A DNA stretch of 64,000 nucleotides. It comes from Burkholderiaceae bacterium DAT-1. Lineage in GTDB: Bacteria > Pseudomonadota > Gammaproteobacteria > Burkholderiales > Chitinimonadaceae. Where the stretch lies: NCBI GenBank assembly GCA_019084025.1, contig JAHRBI010000004.1, forward strand, positions 124,001-188,000, written 5' to 3'. A program made the position numbers and the translations under genes. Every line of letters begins with the position of its first letter. The first letter of the stretch is position 1. The notes beneath the pieces were generated by a model, which was given only the letters and a program-made list of their open reading frames with translations, searched no databases and was not told where the DNA came from. Below, one piece after another: positions 1-8,293 of the stretch.

Positions 1-968
1 GTGCGCATGCCCTCCAGCTTGGCCAGATCCAGCAGGCGCTCGATGATACGGGTCATGCGGTCAGATTGCGCGGCGATATTGCCAAGAAAGCGCTGGCGCT
101 CGGCCTCGGGCATCTGCTCGTTGATCAGTTCTGCTGCGCCCTTGATCGCGGCCAGCGGGCTTTTTAATTCATGTGTGAGCGCATGAACGTATTCCTCGGC
201 ATAGCGTTTTCCTTCCAGCTCTTCGCGCATGTGCTCGATGGATTGGCCGAGCAGGGCGACCTCGCCGCTGCCATGCAAGGGGGGCAGGGTAACATTACGT
301 TCGCCGCGCGAGACAGCTGCCGTATAGTCCACCAGCCGGTGCAGCGTGCGGGTCAGCCACCACGAGAGCAACAGCCCTGCCAGCAGGCTGAGGGCCAGCG
401 CCGCTTGCCCTGCGCGAGTCAAGCCACGATACGCCTGCACAAAATAGGGTTCGACCGATCCCGCCGGCTTGGCAACAGTGACCACGCCGATGATCTTGCC
501 ATTGTCCAGAACAGGGGCCGCAACATGGAGAACGGCGTCGCCGGTGTTGGGGTCTTGTGTGGCCCGTGCGCCGTAGCGGCCGTGCAGCGTCAGGTAGACA
601 TCATTCCAGCGGGAATAATCCTGACCGGTTGCTTCCACGCTGGAATCAAACAATACGATGCCGCGCGCATCTGTGACGTAAATGCGGTAATCCGGGCGGT
701 CGCGCTGTACGCCCCAGATACTTGCACCCATGTGTCGTTGCTGAAAACGACCGACTTGCTGCGCTAGCGCGCTGTCGCCTGCCAGCATGCCCTGACGGAT
801 GTCGTCGCGTACCTGTTCGGCCAGCAAATTGGCGCTATCGAGCAGGCTGTCTTCCATGGCTTGCCGCAGTGCCGGTTTGAGCGCATTGCGGGCGGTATCG
901 ACCAGAAACCACGCGGTGATGCCCACCACCAGGAAATACCCCAGAAAGATACGCAGGCGGATCCGCAT
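1..968 (-). CDS. creC: Sensor histidine kinase CreC (C-terminus outside window)
   Basis: Inner-membrane sensor kinase partner of the CreB regulator encoded just upstream. The visible protein (about 322 residues) starts MRIRLRIFLGYFLVVG with an N-terminal membrane segment. A periplasmic sensor region of about 150 residues follows, then a second membrane segment (LALSLLAGLLLSWWL), a HAMP-like linker and the HisKA dimerisation helix with the phospho-acceptor motif LTHELKSPLAAIKG. The ATPase domain lies beyond the left edge. The start codon shares one base with the creB stop (TGATG), which indicates translational coupling. The CreC assignment rests on the CreB-like partner and the H-box; the signal sensed here is unknown. 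Confidence 0.88.
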   Translation of the reverse strand, partial: MRIRLRIFLGYFLVVGITAWFLVDTARNALKPALRQAMEDSLLDSANLLAEQVRDDIRQGMLAGDSALAQQVGRFQQRHMGASIWGVQRDRPDYRIYVTDARGIVLFDSSVEATGQDYSRWNDVYLTLHGRYGARATQDPNTGDAVLHVAAPVLDNGKIIGVVTVAKPAGSVEPYFVQAYRGLTRAGQAALALSLLAGLLLSWWLTRTLHRLVDYTAAVSRGERNVTLPPLHGSGEVALLGQSIEHMREELEGKRYAEEYVHALTHELKSPLAAIKGAAELINEQMPEAERQRFLGNIAAQSDRMTRIIERLLDLAKLEGMR

Positions 969-1636
969 CAGGCCAGCCTCAGGCTATAGCCCAGACCGCG
1001 ATGGGTGTGGATGTACTGGTTGTCCGGGTCGGCCTGACGCAATTTGGCGCGCAGGCTTTTGATATGGGCATCCACAGTGCGCTCGAAGCTGGCCTCGGGT
1101 TCTTCCCATGCATGATCCATCAGTTGTGCGCGGGTAAACACGCGCTCAGGTGCGTCGAGCAAAGTGATCAGCAGGCGATATTCATAGCGGGTGAGATCGA
1201 GGGGCGTCTCGCCCAGAAAGACTTTTGCTCGGGCGACATCGTGGCGCAATGCAGAGCCAGTCTGCACGGACTGTATGCCGCGACGCAAGATGGCTTTGAC
1301 CCGCGCCACCAGTTCGCGCGGGCTGAACGGCTTCAGTACATAGTCATCTGCACCCAGTTCAAAACCAATAATCCGGTCAATCTCTTCCGAGCGGGCGGTG
1401 AGAAAGACTACCGGCACATCGGACTGACGCCGGATCGCTTTACAGACCTCAAAGCCGCTGATGTCCGGCAGACCGACATCCAGAATCACCAGGTCGGCGG
1501 GACGTGTCTGCAGGTGTGCGAGTCCATCGGTGCCCAGCATGGCCCAGTGCACCTCGAATCCTTCCGAGCGAAGGGCGTATACGATGGTGTCGGCGATGGC
1601 GGCTTCATCTTCAATCAGGATAATCCGCTGGCTCAT
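968..1636 (-). CDS. creB: DNA-binding response regulator CreB
   Basis: OmpR/PhoB-class response regulator of 222 aa. The receiver domain is at about residues 1-115, with the acidic pocket IEDE, the phospho-acceptor in LVILDVGLPDISG, the TAR motif and K in YVLKPF. A C-terminal winged helix follows (LTRYEYRLLITLL to VDAHIKSLRAKLR). I chose ATG at 1636, which overlaps the preceding stop as ATGA; a GTG at 1651 is also in frame. It lies between an exported protein gene and creC. The LTARSEEIDRIIGFELGADDYVLKPFSPREL stretch, described here by its features only, is typical of CreB. Confidence 0.88.
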   Translation of the reverse strand: MSQRIILIEDEAAIADTIVYALRSEGFEVHWAMLGTDGLAHLQTRPADLVILDVGLPDISGFEVCKAIRRQSDVPVVFLTARSEEIDRIIGFELGADDYVLKPFSPRELVARVKAILRRGIQSVQTGSALRHDVARAKVFLGETPLDLTRYEYRLLITLLDAPERVFTRAQLMDHAWEEPEASFERTVDAHIKSLRAKLRQADPDNQYIHTHRGLGYSLRLA

Positions 1637-2031
1637 GAGGGTTTCACGCACGCCAATTGTGCTTTGAGGGAGGGCGATGCTTTGAGCAAAGCCTGATTGT
1701 AATGCTCGGCAAACTGGTAGGCCTGCGTGTTGAAGCGAACACCTTGTTCGCCGCAGACCGAGTCCGATGTGCCTGCAATGATCTTGACCATATCCTTGGG
1801 GAAGGGGCAGCCCGCCAGTTCCGGCACGCCGGGGGTGACGACGGCAAACCCGCTAATGGCGAGCAACTGCGGATGCGCGGATTTGGCTGCGCGCTGGGCA
1901 GCACGTACCGGGTTACCTTTAACAAGCTTGAGCGAATCCGCGGGTATGTCCGGACAGGAAGCGCTGATGGCCGCAGTCGACACGGCAGTTACCGCGCCCA
2001 GTATGAGCATGAATTGGATGGTGCTGCGCAT
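1633..2031 (-). CDS. Exported protein of unknown function upstream of creB
   Basis: 132 aa, not recognised. Residues 1-24 are a signal peptide (MRSTIQFMLILGAVTAVSTAAISA), so the product should be periplasmic. The mature part has four Cys residues (CPDIP, GCPFP, SVCGEQG, LACVKPS), which could form two disulfides. The start is preceded by a clear GGGAGA ribosome binding site, and the stop overlaps creB by four bases. It occupies the place of creA in the enterobacterial creABC order but does not resemble CreA in sequence. Its job is inferred only from position: it may work with, or be sensed by, CreBC. Confidence 0.7.
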   Translation of the reverse strand: MRSTIQFMLILGAVTAVSTAAISASCPDIPADSLKLVKGNPVRAAQRAAKSAHPQLLAISGFAVVTPGVPELAGCPFPKDMVKIIAGTSDSVCGEQGVRFNTQAYQFAEHYNQALLKASPSLKAQLACVKPS

Positions 2032-2222
2032 GGCATCTCCCGAAAGGATATTGGTCAGTTTCAGCGATTCACGAGACTAACCCAAGTCTGCCGCGCTTCC
2101 AACACGCATTACATTCAGTCTTCATTCATATCCTTGCGTGCAACATGAAGTCACAAGCCCATCCACTTGGCCCTGCGACTGCAACCGATGCCGCAGGGAT
2201 ATCAACCTGAAGAGGCGACATC

Positions 2223-2417
2223 ATGAATCAACGTGCATTTGCATTCCAGACCCTGCGTGACCTGCGTGAAGCGGGGCGTGACGAACTGGCAGACTATTTG
2301 CGGTCGTGGGGATTTTCCGTGGACAAGCAGGATGGCCGCGCACAATTGCTCAGCGCAGCCATTGTGAATTTCGAGAGTGAAGGTGCCGGTTACGGGCCCT
2401 TGCAGATGGCAGCTTGA
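2223..2417 (+). CDS. Small hypothetical protein (64 aa)
   Basis: Short cytoplasmic protein MNQRAFAFQTLRDLREAGRDELADYLRSWGF... with an amphipathic helical N-terminal half and no Cys, signal peptide or membrane segment. A ribosome binding site (AGAGGCGAC) sits just before the ATG. It stands alone, transcribed away from the creBC operon, with about 190 bases of promoter region between them. I do not recognise the family. Support is the good start context and normal codon use. Confidence 0.6.
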   Translation: MNQRAFAFQTLRDLREAGRDELADYLRSWGFSVDKQDGRAQLLSAAIVNFESEGAGYGPLQMAA

Positions 2418-2420
2418 GCT

Positions 2421-2606
2421 TCAGGCGGCTGGCGTCGAGTGCTTGTCACGCCGGCGGGCTGACAATCCACTTGCCAGCTTGATCCAACCGCCCGCTTCCA
2501 GCAGCACGCCAGCAATCAGACAGGCTGTCCAGCTGTGGCTAAACCCCTGTTGATAGGCAATGAGGGCAAGCACGAACAGTACAACGGCGATGATGTGGTG
2601 CTTCAT
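2421..2606 (-). CDS. Small membrane protein (61 aa)
   Basis: MKHHIIAVVLFVLALIAYQQGFSHSWTAC... has two hydrophobic segments (about residues 4-18 and 24-42) and a basic C-terminus (LSARRRDKHST), so it is probably a two-helix inner-membrane protein. I chose ATG at 2606 because GGAGG lies 5-6 bases upstream; the reading frame is open further upstream to 2723 but that extension looks non-coding. It is convergent with the 64-aa gene, 3 bases apart. Function unknown. Confidence 0.6.
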   Translation of the reverse strand: MKHHIIAVVLFVLALIAYQQGFSHSWTACLIAGVLLEAGGWIKLASGLSARRRDKHSTPAA

Positions 2607-2751
2607 GTTTCCTCCGGATGGACTGGATAGGGTGTTGTTTTCATCAACGTAGCGCCTTTGCCTGTTCGGGTCAATGCGCTGATCGAATAGATTGTGATGT
2701 ATGGCGTCGTCATTCGGTGGCACACTTGCGGCATCTGTGTGGCATGACTCG

Positions 2752-4272
2752 ATGATGAACGATAGCGATTATGAAATGCTCGTGTGGACGCTTGAAGCGG
2801 AAGCACGCGAGCAGCCGGGGCAATTCCGGCTCAAGGTGATTTTATTCAGCCTGACGGCGTATCTGGTGCTCTTTGGTTTGCTGGCCGGCTTATGTCTGGT
2901 CGGCGTATGGCTCTATGGCTGGGTAACTGAATCGCATTCGGTGCGCGGCATGCTGATACTGGCCGGTTTTGCGATCACGGTGATTCCGGTGTTGTATGCC
3001 ACTGGCAAAATGCTCATGATGCGGCTGGATGTGCCCACTGGCAGGGAGATTACTGCTGCAGAGGCACCCAAGTTGTTTCGCTGGCTGGAAGGTTTGCGTA
3101 AACAGGAAAATGGTCCACCCATCTATCGGGTACTGATTACCCGAGAATATTCCGCTTATATCTCGCAAGTACCGCGATTTGGCCTTTTCGGGGGCTACCG
3201 CAATTATATGGTGCTGGGCTTGCCGTTTTTGCAAACGATGAGTCCGCGCGAAATGATGTCCATCATCGCACATGAGTATGGTCATCTGAGCGGTAGTCAC
3301 GGCAAGCTGAGCCGCTGGATCTACCGGCAGCGGATTACCTTTGGTGCGGTCCAGGCGCATGCCAGCGCGCATCGTGAGGAAGACATGGTCAATGGTTTAC
3401 TGGCTTCGCTCCTTGATCGATTTGGTCCGTATTACAACGCGTATACCTTTGTTCTGTCCCGAACCAACGAGTATGAGGCAGATGCGGCGTCCGCACGCAC
3501 TGCGGGTGCGGAAGCATCTGCCAGCGCGCTGATCCGCTGTGTGCTGCTCGGCGAATGGATGAGCGAGACCTTCTGGCCGAAGCTGTACGATCAGGTTAAG
3601 CAGCGATCAACACCAGCATTTATGCCATTTTCTACCTTGCGCAAGATCGCCAGTGCCACGCAAATGGAATGGGCAACGAAGGAGAAATTGCGTGCAGCAT
3701 GGAAAGTGGATTCCGGTGTGTTTGATACCCACCCCTGCCTGCGCGAACGTGTCACTGCGCTGGACCAGACTGCCGCATTGCCGCCGGATGTAAAAGTATC
3801 GGCGGCAGATGCCATGCTGGGCGAGTTTGCCCATATGCTTGCACGTGAGTTTGACGAAGCATGGTGGGCGGAACAAAAGAAAAACTGGCAAGACTATCAT
3901 CGCCGTTACAGTCGGGGGCAGGCCCGAATTGCCGAGTTATCTGCATTGCAGCTGGATAGCCTGTCCGCGGGAGAGGCGCAGGAGTATGCGTTATTGCTGT
4001 CCGAATTCCGCTCGCATGCCGAGGCCAAGCCTGTTCTCAAGCATTTGCTTGACCGTTCTGGCGAGCGTTATCCCAAGCCGGTGTTCTACTACGGCAGGGT
4101 GCTCCTGAGCGAAAATAACGAAGTGGGTCTCGACTATCTGCACGAGGCCATGCAGCTTTCGCCGAGCCTGACCAATGACTGTGCCCATGCCGGATATGAC
4201 TGGCTGATGCGAAATCGCGGCGAAGAGGCGGCAGAGCGCTGGCTGGTACGGATTGGTGTCGTCACTGCATAA
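2752..4272 (+). CDS. M48 family zinc metallopeptidase, membrane-anchored
   Basis: 506-aa peptidase of the HtpX/Ste24-like M48 family. Two membrane helices come first (about residues 25-55 and 62-88). The zinc motif HEYGH is at residues 174-178 and the third ligand is E242 in NEYEADAAS. The C-terminal 150 residues look like TPR-type helices (EYALLLSEFRSHAEAKPVLKHLL...), a common addition in this family. The start is uncertain: ATG codons at 2701, 2752 and 2755 are in frame and none has a strong ribosome binding site. I prefer 2752 because homologues begin near the (M)NDSDYEMLV segment. Probable role is membrane-protein quality control; the substrate is unknown. Confidence 0.82.
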   Translation: MMNDSDYEMLVWTLEAEAREQPGQFRLKVILFSLTAYLVLFGLLAGLCLVGVWLYGWVTESHSVRGMLILAGFAITVIPVLYATGKMLMMRLDVPTGREITAAEAPKLFRWLEGLRKQENGPPIYRVLITREYSAYISQVPRFGLFGGYRNYMVLGLPFLQTMSPREMMSIIAHEYGHLSGSHGKLSRWIYRQRITFGAVQAHASAHREEDMVNGLLASLLDRFGPYYNAYTFVLSRTNEYEADAASARTAGAEASASALIRCVLLGEWMSETFWPKLYDQVKQRSTPAFMPFSTLRKIASATQMEWATKEKLRAAWKVDSGVFDTHPCLRERVTALDQTAALPPDVKVSAADAMLGEFAHMLAREFDEAWWAEQKKNWQDYHRRYSRGQARIAELSALQLDSLSAGEAQEYALLLSEFRSHAEAKPVLKHLLDRSGERYPKPVFYYGRVLLSENNEVGLDYLHEAMQLSPSLTNDCAHAGYDWLMRNRGEEAAERWLVRIGVVTA

Positions 4273-4278
4273 GCGGAT

Positions 4279-4301
4279 AACGGGCGCAGGGTAGGCCCGT
4301 T
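4279..4301 (+). terminator. Hairpin after the M48 peptidase gene
   Basis: AACGGGC and GCCCGTT form a 7-bp stem with a 9-base loop beginning 7 bases after the stop codon. The sequence after it is TCTATC, with no T-run, so this is a weak terminator candidate. Confidence 0.4.
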
Positions 4302-4322
4302 CTATCACTTGCTTACAGGCCG

Positions 4323-4787
4323 CTACAGGCCTAGTTCACTCAAGCCCGGATGATCATCCGGTCTGCGTCCCTGCGGCCAGTGAAATAGCCGGTCTGCCTC
4401 GCTGATAACCTGATCATTGATGCTGGCGTGGCGGATTTTCATCAGCCCGTCCGCATCGAATGCCCAGTTTTCGTTACCGTGACTGCGGTACCACTGGCCA
4501 TCCTCTGCCTGCCATTCGTAGGCAAATCGCACCGCAATGCGGTCTGCATCAAACGCCCATAATTCCTTGATCAACCGATATTGCTGTTCTTTGGCCCACT
4601 TGCGGGTCAGGAAGGCTTCGATGGCTTCACGGTCGGCGATGAATTCGGCGCGATTTCGCCAGCGGCTATCTGGTGTATAGGCCAGTGCGACGCGGGCAGG
4701 GTCACGGCTGTTCCATGCATCTTCGGCCAGGCGAACCTTCTGGATCGCCGTTTCACGGGTAAATGGCGGGAGCGGGGGGCGACTCAT
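4323..4787 (-). CDS. Nuclear transport factor 2-like protein, DUF1348 family
   Basis: 154-aa cytoplasmic protein with an NTF2/SnoaL-type fold. The family signature runs through [41 protein letters not shown] and [18 protein letters not shown] lies seven bases before the ATG at 4787, so this start is preferred to in-frame ATGs at 4793 and 4811. It ends near the convergent M48 gene and lies downstream of the carboxymuconolactone decarboxylase gene on the same strand, possibly co-transcribed (63 bases apart). DUF1348 proteins have no firmly established reaction. Confidence 0.8.
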   Translation of the reverse strand: MSRPPLPPFTRETAIQKVRLAEDAWNSRDPARVALAYTPDSRWRNRAEFIADREAIEAFLTRKWAKEQQYRLIKELWAFDADRIAVRFAYEWQAEDGQWYRSHGNENWAFDADGLMKIRHASINDQVISEADRLFHWPQGRRPDDHPGLSELGL

Positions 4788-4850
4788 GTGCATACTCCTG
4801 TGGCTGAACACCCGGCGAATCGCTTCGCCGGGCGCAAAAGTGGTGGGTGA

Positions 4851-5399
4851 TCAGGCTGCAAACGGTGCAACTTCGGGGAAGTCGATCTCGGTTCCTGCGA
4901 CAGAGTTGATGTAATTGGTCCAGGTGTTCAGGGCCACATGCAGCACGATCTCTACAATCTGGGCATCGCTATAGCCTGCAGCTTTCACGGCAGCGACCGC
5001 GTCTGTACCGACATGTCCGCGTTTGCTGACGACCTGTGCTGCAAAGGTGACGGCAGCGGATGCCATGGCATCTTCGGACGCACCCTTGCGGTTGGCGATC
5101 ATTTCCGATTCGCTCAGGCCGGCCAGATTTTTGCCCAGATAGGTATGGGCAGACAGGCAGTAGCCGCAGCGGTTGATTTCGGCCACGGCCAGGGCAATGC
5201 GTTCGCGGGTGGCCGCTGGCAGTGTGCCCTTGCCCAATGCGCCGGAGAGGTTCAGATAGCCTTCGAGTGCAGCCGGGCTATTGGCGACCAGACGGAACAG
5301 ATTGGGGACGACGCCCAGTTGCCCTTGCACGGCTTGCAGTAAGGGTTGCGCAGCGGCTGGTGCGTCGGCAATGGTGGCGGCGATATGAAGATGTGTCAT
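4851..5399 (-). CDS. Carboxymuconolactone decarboxylase / AhpD-like peroxidase family protein
   Basis: 182-aa protein of the CMD/AhpD family. The redox-type motif CGYCLSAH (CxxC plus His) follows ERIALAVAEINR, as in alkylhydroperoxidase-like members of the family rather than true gamma-carboxymuconolactone decarboxylases. The start ATG at 5399 has AAAGG upstream, and the next gene on this strand is the DUF1348 gene. A LysR-type regulator is divergently transcribed across a 115-base promoter region containing a TATCAC-N5-GTGATA palindrome, so LysR control is likely. A role in detoxifying peroxides or electrophiles is inferred from the motif; the substrate is not visible. Confidence 0.82.
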   Translation of the reverse strand: MTHLHIAATIADAPAAAQPLLQAVQGQLGVVPNLFRLVANSPAALEGYLNLSGALGKGTLPAATRERIALAVAEINRCGYCLSAHTYLGKNLAGLSESEMIANRKGASEDAMASAAVTFAAQVVSKRGHVGTDAVAAVKAAGYSDAQIVEIVLHVALNTWTNYINSVAGTEIDFPEVAPFAA

Positions 5400-5453
5400 G
5401 GTGTAGTGCCTTTCGGTTGGGTGGTGTGCATCGACAAACCGAACAATACGCAC

Positions 5454-5470
5454 TATCACTGAATGTGATA
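5454..5470. promoter_or_regulatory. Candidate LysR operator between divergent genes
   Basis: A perfect palindrome TATCAC-N5-GTGATA containing a T-N11-A core lies between the divergent CMD-family and LysR genes, 45 bases before the LysR start. This is the usual place and form for a LysR autoregulatory and activation site. Binding is inferred, not shown. Confidence 0.55.
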
Positions 5471-5514
5471 ATTGGGCAAAATTGCGAATCATCTTTCCAA
5501 TAATTGAGAAAATA

Positions 5515-6411
5515 ATGGATCGTCTCGATGCCATGAAGCTGTTCGTCGCGGTCGTAGATCATGGCGGGTTTTCTGCGGCGGCTCGGGTGGTGGGGATGCC
5601 AGTTGCGACTGTGAGCCGGCGTATTGGCGAACTGGAAGCGCATTTGCAGGCACGATTGCTGATGCGATCTACCCGGAAGCTGGCGCTGACGGATGCGGGG
5701 CGAGACTATCTGGGGGGGTGCCGGCGGATTCTCGATGAGGTGGGGGAGCTGGAGCGGGCCGCGACCGGTGAGTTGAGCCAGCCCAAAGGTGAACTAGTGG
5801 TAACTGCACCGGTAGTGTTTGGCCGCATGCATGTGCAGCCAGTGATACTGAGTTTTCTCAATGCTTTTCCGGACATCCGGATCCGGTTGGTATTAAGCGA
5901 CCGCGTCGCGCATTTGCTCGAAGAACATATCGACGCCGCCATCCGGATTGGTCCGCTGCCCGATAGCAATATGGTAGCCATCCGGCTGGGGCAAATCCGG
6001 CAAGTGTGCTGTGCCAGTCCGGATTATCTTGCCCGGCACGGCATCCCTGCTGTGCCCGCTGATCTGGCACAGCACACCAGTATCAACTATGACGGGCTGT
6101 ATCTGCCGCAGCGCTGGCAGTTCGGTGTCGGGAGCCAGAGCGAGGAGATTGGCATGCGCTGCCGGCTGTCGGTCAACAGTGCCGAAGCAGCAATTGAGGC
6201 GGCCATTGCAGGGCTGGGCTTGACCCGGGTGCTGTCCTACCAGTGTGCGCCTGCTGTGGCTGAGGGGCGGCTGAGTCTTGTATTGGAATCCTTCGAGCCT
6301 GCACCGTGGCCAGTGCATTTATTGCACGGTGGACAAGCTTATATGCCACAAAAATTACGGGCGTTCATCGACTGGATGGTGCCGGGGATCAGGGCGCGGT
6401 TGGCGGAATAG
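5515..6411 (+). CDS. LysR family transcriptional regulator
   Basis: 298-aa LysR regulator. The N-terminal winged helix-turn-helix is MDRLDAMKLFVAVVDHGGFSAAAR ... VATVSRRIGELEAHL ... LLMRSTRKLALTDAGRDYL, and the C-terminal substrate-binding domain starts near residue 90 (KGELVVTAPVVFGRMHVQP). The CrgA-like N-terminus is typical of LysR proteins that control a divergent oxidoreductase gene. I chose ATG at 5515; an upstream ATG at 5482 would extend into the palindromic promoter. The inducer is unknown; the adjacent CMD-family gene is the likely target. Confidence 0.88.
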   Translation: MDRLDAMKLFVAVVDHGGFSAAARVVGMPVATVSRRIGELEAHLQARLLMRSTRKLALTDAGRDYLGGCRRILDEVGELERAATGELSQPKGELVVTAPVVFGRMHVQPVILSFLNAFPDIRIRLVLSDRVAHLLEEHIDAAIRIGPLPDSNMVAIRLGQIRQVCCASPDYLARHGIPAVPADLAQHTSINYDGLYLPQRWQFGVGSQSEEIGMRCRLSVNSAEAAIEAAIAGLGLTRVLSYQCAPAVAEGRLSLVLESFEPAPWPVHLLHGGQAYMPQKLRAFIDWMVPGIRARLAE

Positions 6412-6420
6412 TCCGCCCCT

Positions 6421-6444
6421 CCCGCCACACTGCTGTGTGGCGGG
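6421..6444. terminator. GC-rich hairpin between convergent genes
   Basis: CCCGCCACAC and GTGTGGCGGG form a perfect 10-bp stem with a TGCT loop between the ends of the LysR gene and the convergent ABM-family gene. There is no T-run on either side, so it may act as a bidirectional transcript end or a 3' stabilising hairpin. Confidence 0.5.
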
Positions 6445-6462
6445 GCTGGTGTCATGCCGTGC

Positions 6463-6810
6463 TTAGCTTGAATGCACCTTTTGCGAGTCGGGTGGGGCTT
6501 GATGACGGTCATGCATGCCATAGCGGCGTGTGACTTCTGCTACACTGAGCTGGTAATCGGTAAAGACCCGTTCCCTGCCAATCGTTTGTGCCAGCCGATG
6601 TGCCTCCAGCGTGCGCCACTGTTGCACGGCTGCTTCGTCGCGCCAGAACGACAGCGATAGCAGTTTGCCGGACTCACCCAGACTCTGAAAGCGTTCGATG
6701 GAGATAAAGCCGTCTATCTCTGCCAGAAGCGGACGCAAAGCCGCTGCTGTGTCGAGATAATCCTGCTGGTGGTTCGGGTGAACCCGGACTTCGAAGATCA
6801 CGGCAATCAT
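6463..6810 (-). CDS. Antibiotic biosynthesis monooxygenase (ABM) domain protein
   Basis: 115-aa protein of the dimeric ferredoxin-like ABM fold: [20 protein letters not shown], then [33 protein letters not shown]. The start overlaps the end of the upstream NIPSNAP gene by four bases (ATGA), so both are translated as one unit. The name of the fold does not imply antibiotic synthesis; many members are small-molecule-handling or heme-related enzymes. The pair is divergent from an ArsR-type regulator, the probable controller. Confidence 0.8.
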   Translation of the reverse strand: MIAVIFEVRVHPNHQQDYLDTAAALRPLLAEIDGFISIERFQSLGESGKLLSLSFWRDEAAVQQWRTLEAHRLAQTIGRERVFTDYQLSVAEVTRRYGMHDRHQAPPDSQKVHSS

Positions 6811-7151
6811 GCTGTGCCACCCATCACAGGGGGAATACCGATGGTACCGGCGACATTTTCTACAAAGGTCCGTTCTTCCTTGAGGATGAAGCGCTTTTCT
6901 TGCGCAAAGGCGAAGTTGGCGGCGCCTTCCGGATCACGTCTGAGCCGGGCGCGGTACGCTTCGTAATCGGCGAGGCTATCAAATGAGATCAGGCTCCAGG
7001 CGACGTAGTTGCTACCTTCGTGCGGCAGAAAATAGCCGATCAGGTGTCCGCCGCATTTGGGGATGATGCGACCCCAGTTCTGTGCGTACAGGTCAAATGC
7101 TGCGCGTTGGAAAGGATCGATTTCGTAGCGGATGAAACAGGTGAGGGCCAT
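6807..7151 (-). CDS. NIPSNAP family protein
   Basis: 114-aa dimeric alpha/beta-barrel protein: [46 protein letters not shown]..., with the family features of a polar IPKCGG turn and a W-S-L-I-S-F-D strand. I chose the ATG at 7151 (GGAGCAGCACATG context) over upstream in-frame starts that would run into the divergent promoter. It is the first gene of a two-gene unit with the ABM protein. Its biochemical role is not established. The ArsR gene starts 74 bases away on the other strand. Confidence 0.8.
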   Translation of the reverse strand: MALTCFIRYEIDPFQRAAFDLYAQNWGRIIPKCGGHLIGYFLPHEGSNYVAWSLISFDSLADYEAYRARLRRDPEGAANFAFAQEKRFILKEERTFVENVAGTIGIPPVMGGTA

Positions 7152-7225
7152 GTGCTGCTCCTTGGTTTGGACAGACCGCACGATAGCAACTTGACGCATG
7201 CAGATGGTTCGGCGAGGATCGAACC

Positions 7226-7906
7226 ATGAACGACACTCCAAATCTGGTCCGCATTGCTGCACTGATCGGCGATTTTGCCCGTGCCGAGGCACTGTCTGCC
7301 TTAATGGCTGGTCAGGCCCTCACCGTAACCGAACTCGCAAATCGCGCCGGTGTAACCAAGCAAACAATCAGTGGACACCTTTCCAAGTTGCTGGAAGGCG
7401 GCTTGCTTGCCTGCGAGCAGCAGGGGCGGCATCGCTATTACAGGCTCGCGAGTACTGAAGTTGCTCAGGTGCTGGAGGCCCTGATGGGCTTATCCCAGCA
7501 GACCGCTACCCCGCATCAGCAGGTGGGGCCGCGCCAGCCTGCGCTGCGCAAGGCGCGCACCTGTTACGATCATCTGGCGGGTGAGCTGGCTGTGGTGGCT
7601 TACGATGCCATGCTGTCGCGGCAGCTCCTATCCAAACAGGATGACGCTATCACGCTGACAGACCGAGGGCTGGACTGGCTGGCACAATCTGGCATCGACA
7701 CTGCACAGATGACGGGGCGCCGGCCCCTGAGTCGGCCCTGTCTGGACTGGAGTGAGCGGCGCCATCATCTGGCGGGAAAGCTGGGGCGCGCGATGCTGGT
7801 GCATGTGCTTGATCAGGGATGGGCGACCCGAGCGCCCGAGTCGCGGGTCGTGAGCTTTTCGGCGCCAGGGGAGCGCGATTTCCGGGCGTGGATCTTGTTC
7901 GAATAA
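7226..7906 (+). CDS. ArsR/SmtB-type winged-helix transcriptional regulator
   Basis: 226-aa regulator. The N-terminal winged helix (about residues 1-85) reads [22 protein letters not shown] ... [30 protein letters not shown] ... [11 protein letters not shown] long C-terminal extension (about 130 residues) without the usual ArsR metal-site cysteines follows, as in regulators of small oxidoreductases. It is divergent from the NIPSNAP-ABM pair, which is the likely target. The C-terminal half probably binds an organic ligand; which one cannot be told from the sequence. Confidence 0.82.
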   Translation: MNDTPNLVRIAALIGDFARAEALSALMAGQALTVTELANRAGVTKQTISGHLSKLLEGGLLACEQQGRHRYYRLASTEVAQVLEALMGLSQQTATPHQQVGPRQPALRKARTCYDHLAGELAVVAYDAMLSRQLLSKQDDAITLTDRGLDWLAQSGIDTAQMTGRRPLSRPCLDWSERRHHLAGKLGRAMLVHVLDQGWATRAPESRVVSFSAPGERDFRAWILFE

Positions 7907-7911
7907 GTATT

Positions 7912-7930
7912 GCAAATACGAATCATTATC
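7912..7930 (+). promoter_or_regulatory. Candidate Fur box
   Basis: The 19-mer GCAAATACGAATCATTATC matches the Fur consensus GATAATGATAATCATTATC at 14 of 19 positions, including the whole right half-site. It lies 79 bases before the 88-aa gene at 8009, just after the ArsR stop. The placement suggests iron-dependent repression of the genes downstream. Confidence 0.65.
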
Positions 7931-8008
7931 ATTTAGTATGTGAGTACATCCTCGGCACAGGGATGGGGGAACGCCCTGTGATCGCCCGCCATAATTAGGA
8001 GTACACGC

Positions 8009-8275
8009 ATGTTGAATGTGCAAGAAAACGAGTATGAGTCCGGTTGCCGCCATCTGTCCATTGCCAGTAATGCCGCTGGCAAAGTGATTGTCTGCACGGA
8101 ATGCGGCCGTGTACATGTGGCTATGCCGCATGTCATGCTGAATCTGGATCCCGATGATTTCGATGCACTGTCTGCGCTGCTCAACACCGCCAGACCGCGC
8201 ATCGAAGAGCTGGCACGCATTCGTCTGAGTTGCCACCGCGAGGCTGGGGCCAGCGCGTATCGGCGCGCGCACTGA
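8009..8275 (+). CDS. Small Cys/His-rich protein, first gene after the Fur box
   Basis: 88 aa, family not recognised. It carries a compact set of possible metal or heme ligands: GCRHLS, then VIVCTECGRVHVAMPH (CxxC plus two His), and SCHREAG near the C-terminus. There is no signal peptide or membrane segment, so it is cytoplasmic. AGGAG lies 7 bases before the ATG. It begins 79 bases after a Fur-like box and 18 bases before the DUF2325 gene, so the two form one iron-responsive transcription unit by inference. Function unknown. Confidence 0.72.
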   Translation: MLNVQENEYESGCRHLSIASNAAGKVIVCTECGRVHVAMPHVMLNLDPDDFDALSALLNTARPRIEELARIRLSCHREAGASAYRRAH

Positions 8276-8293
8276 TCGCAACGGGAGCTCATC

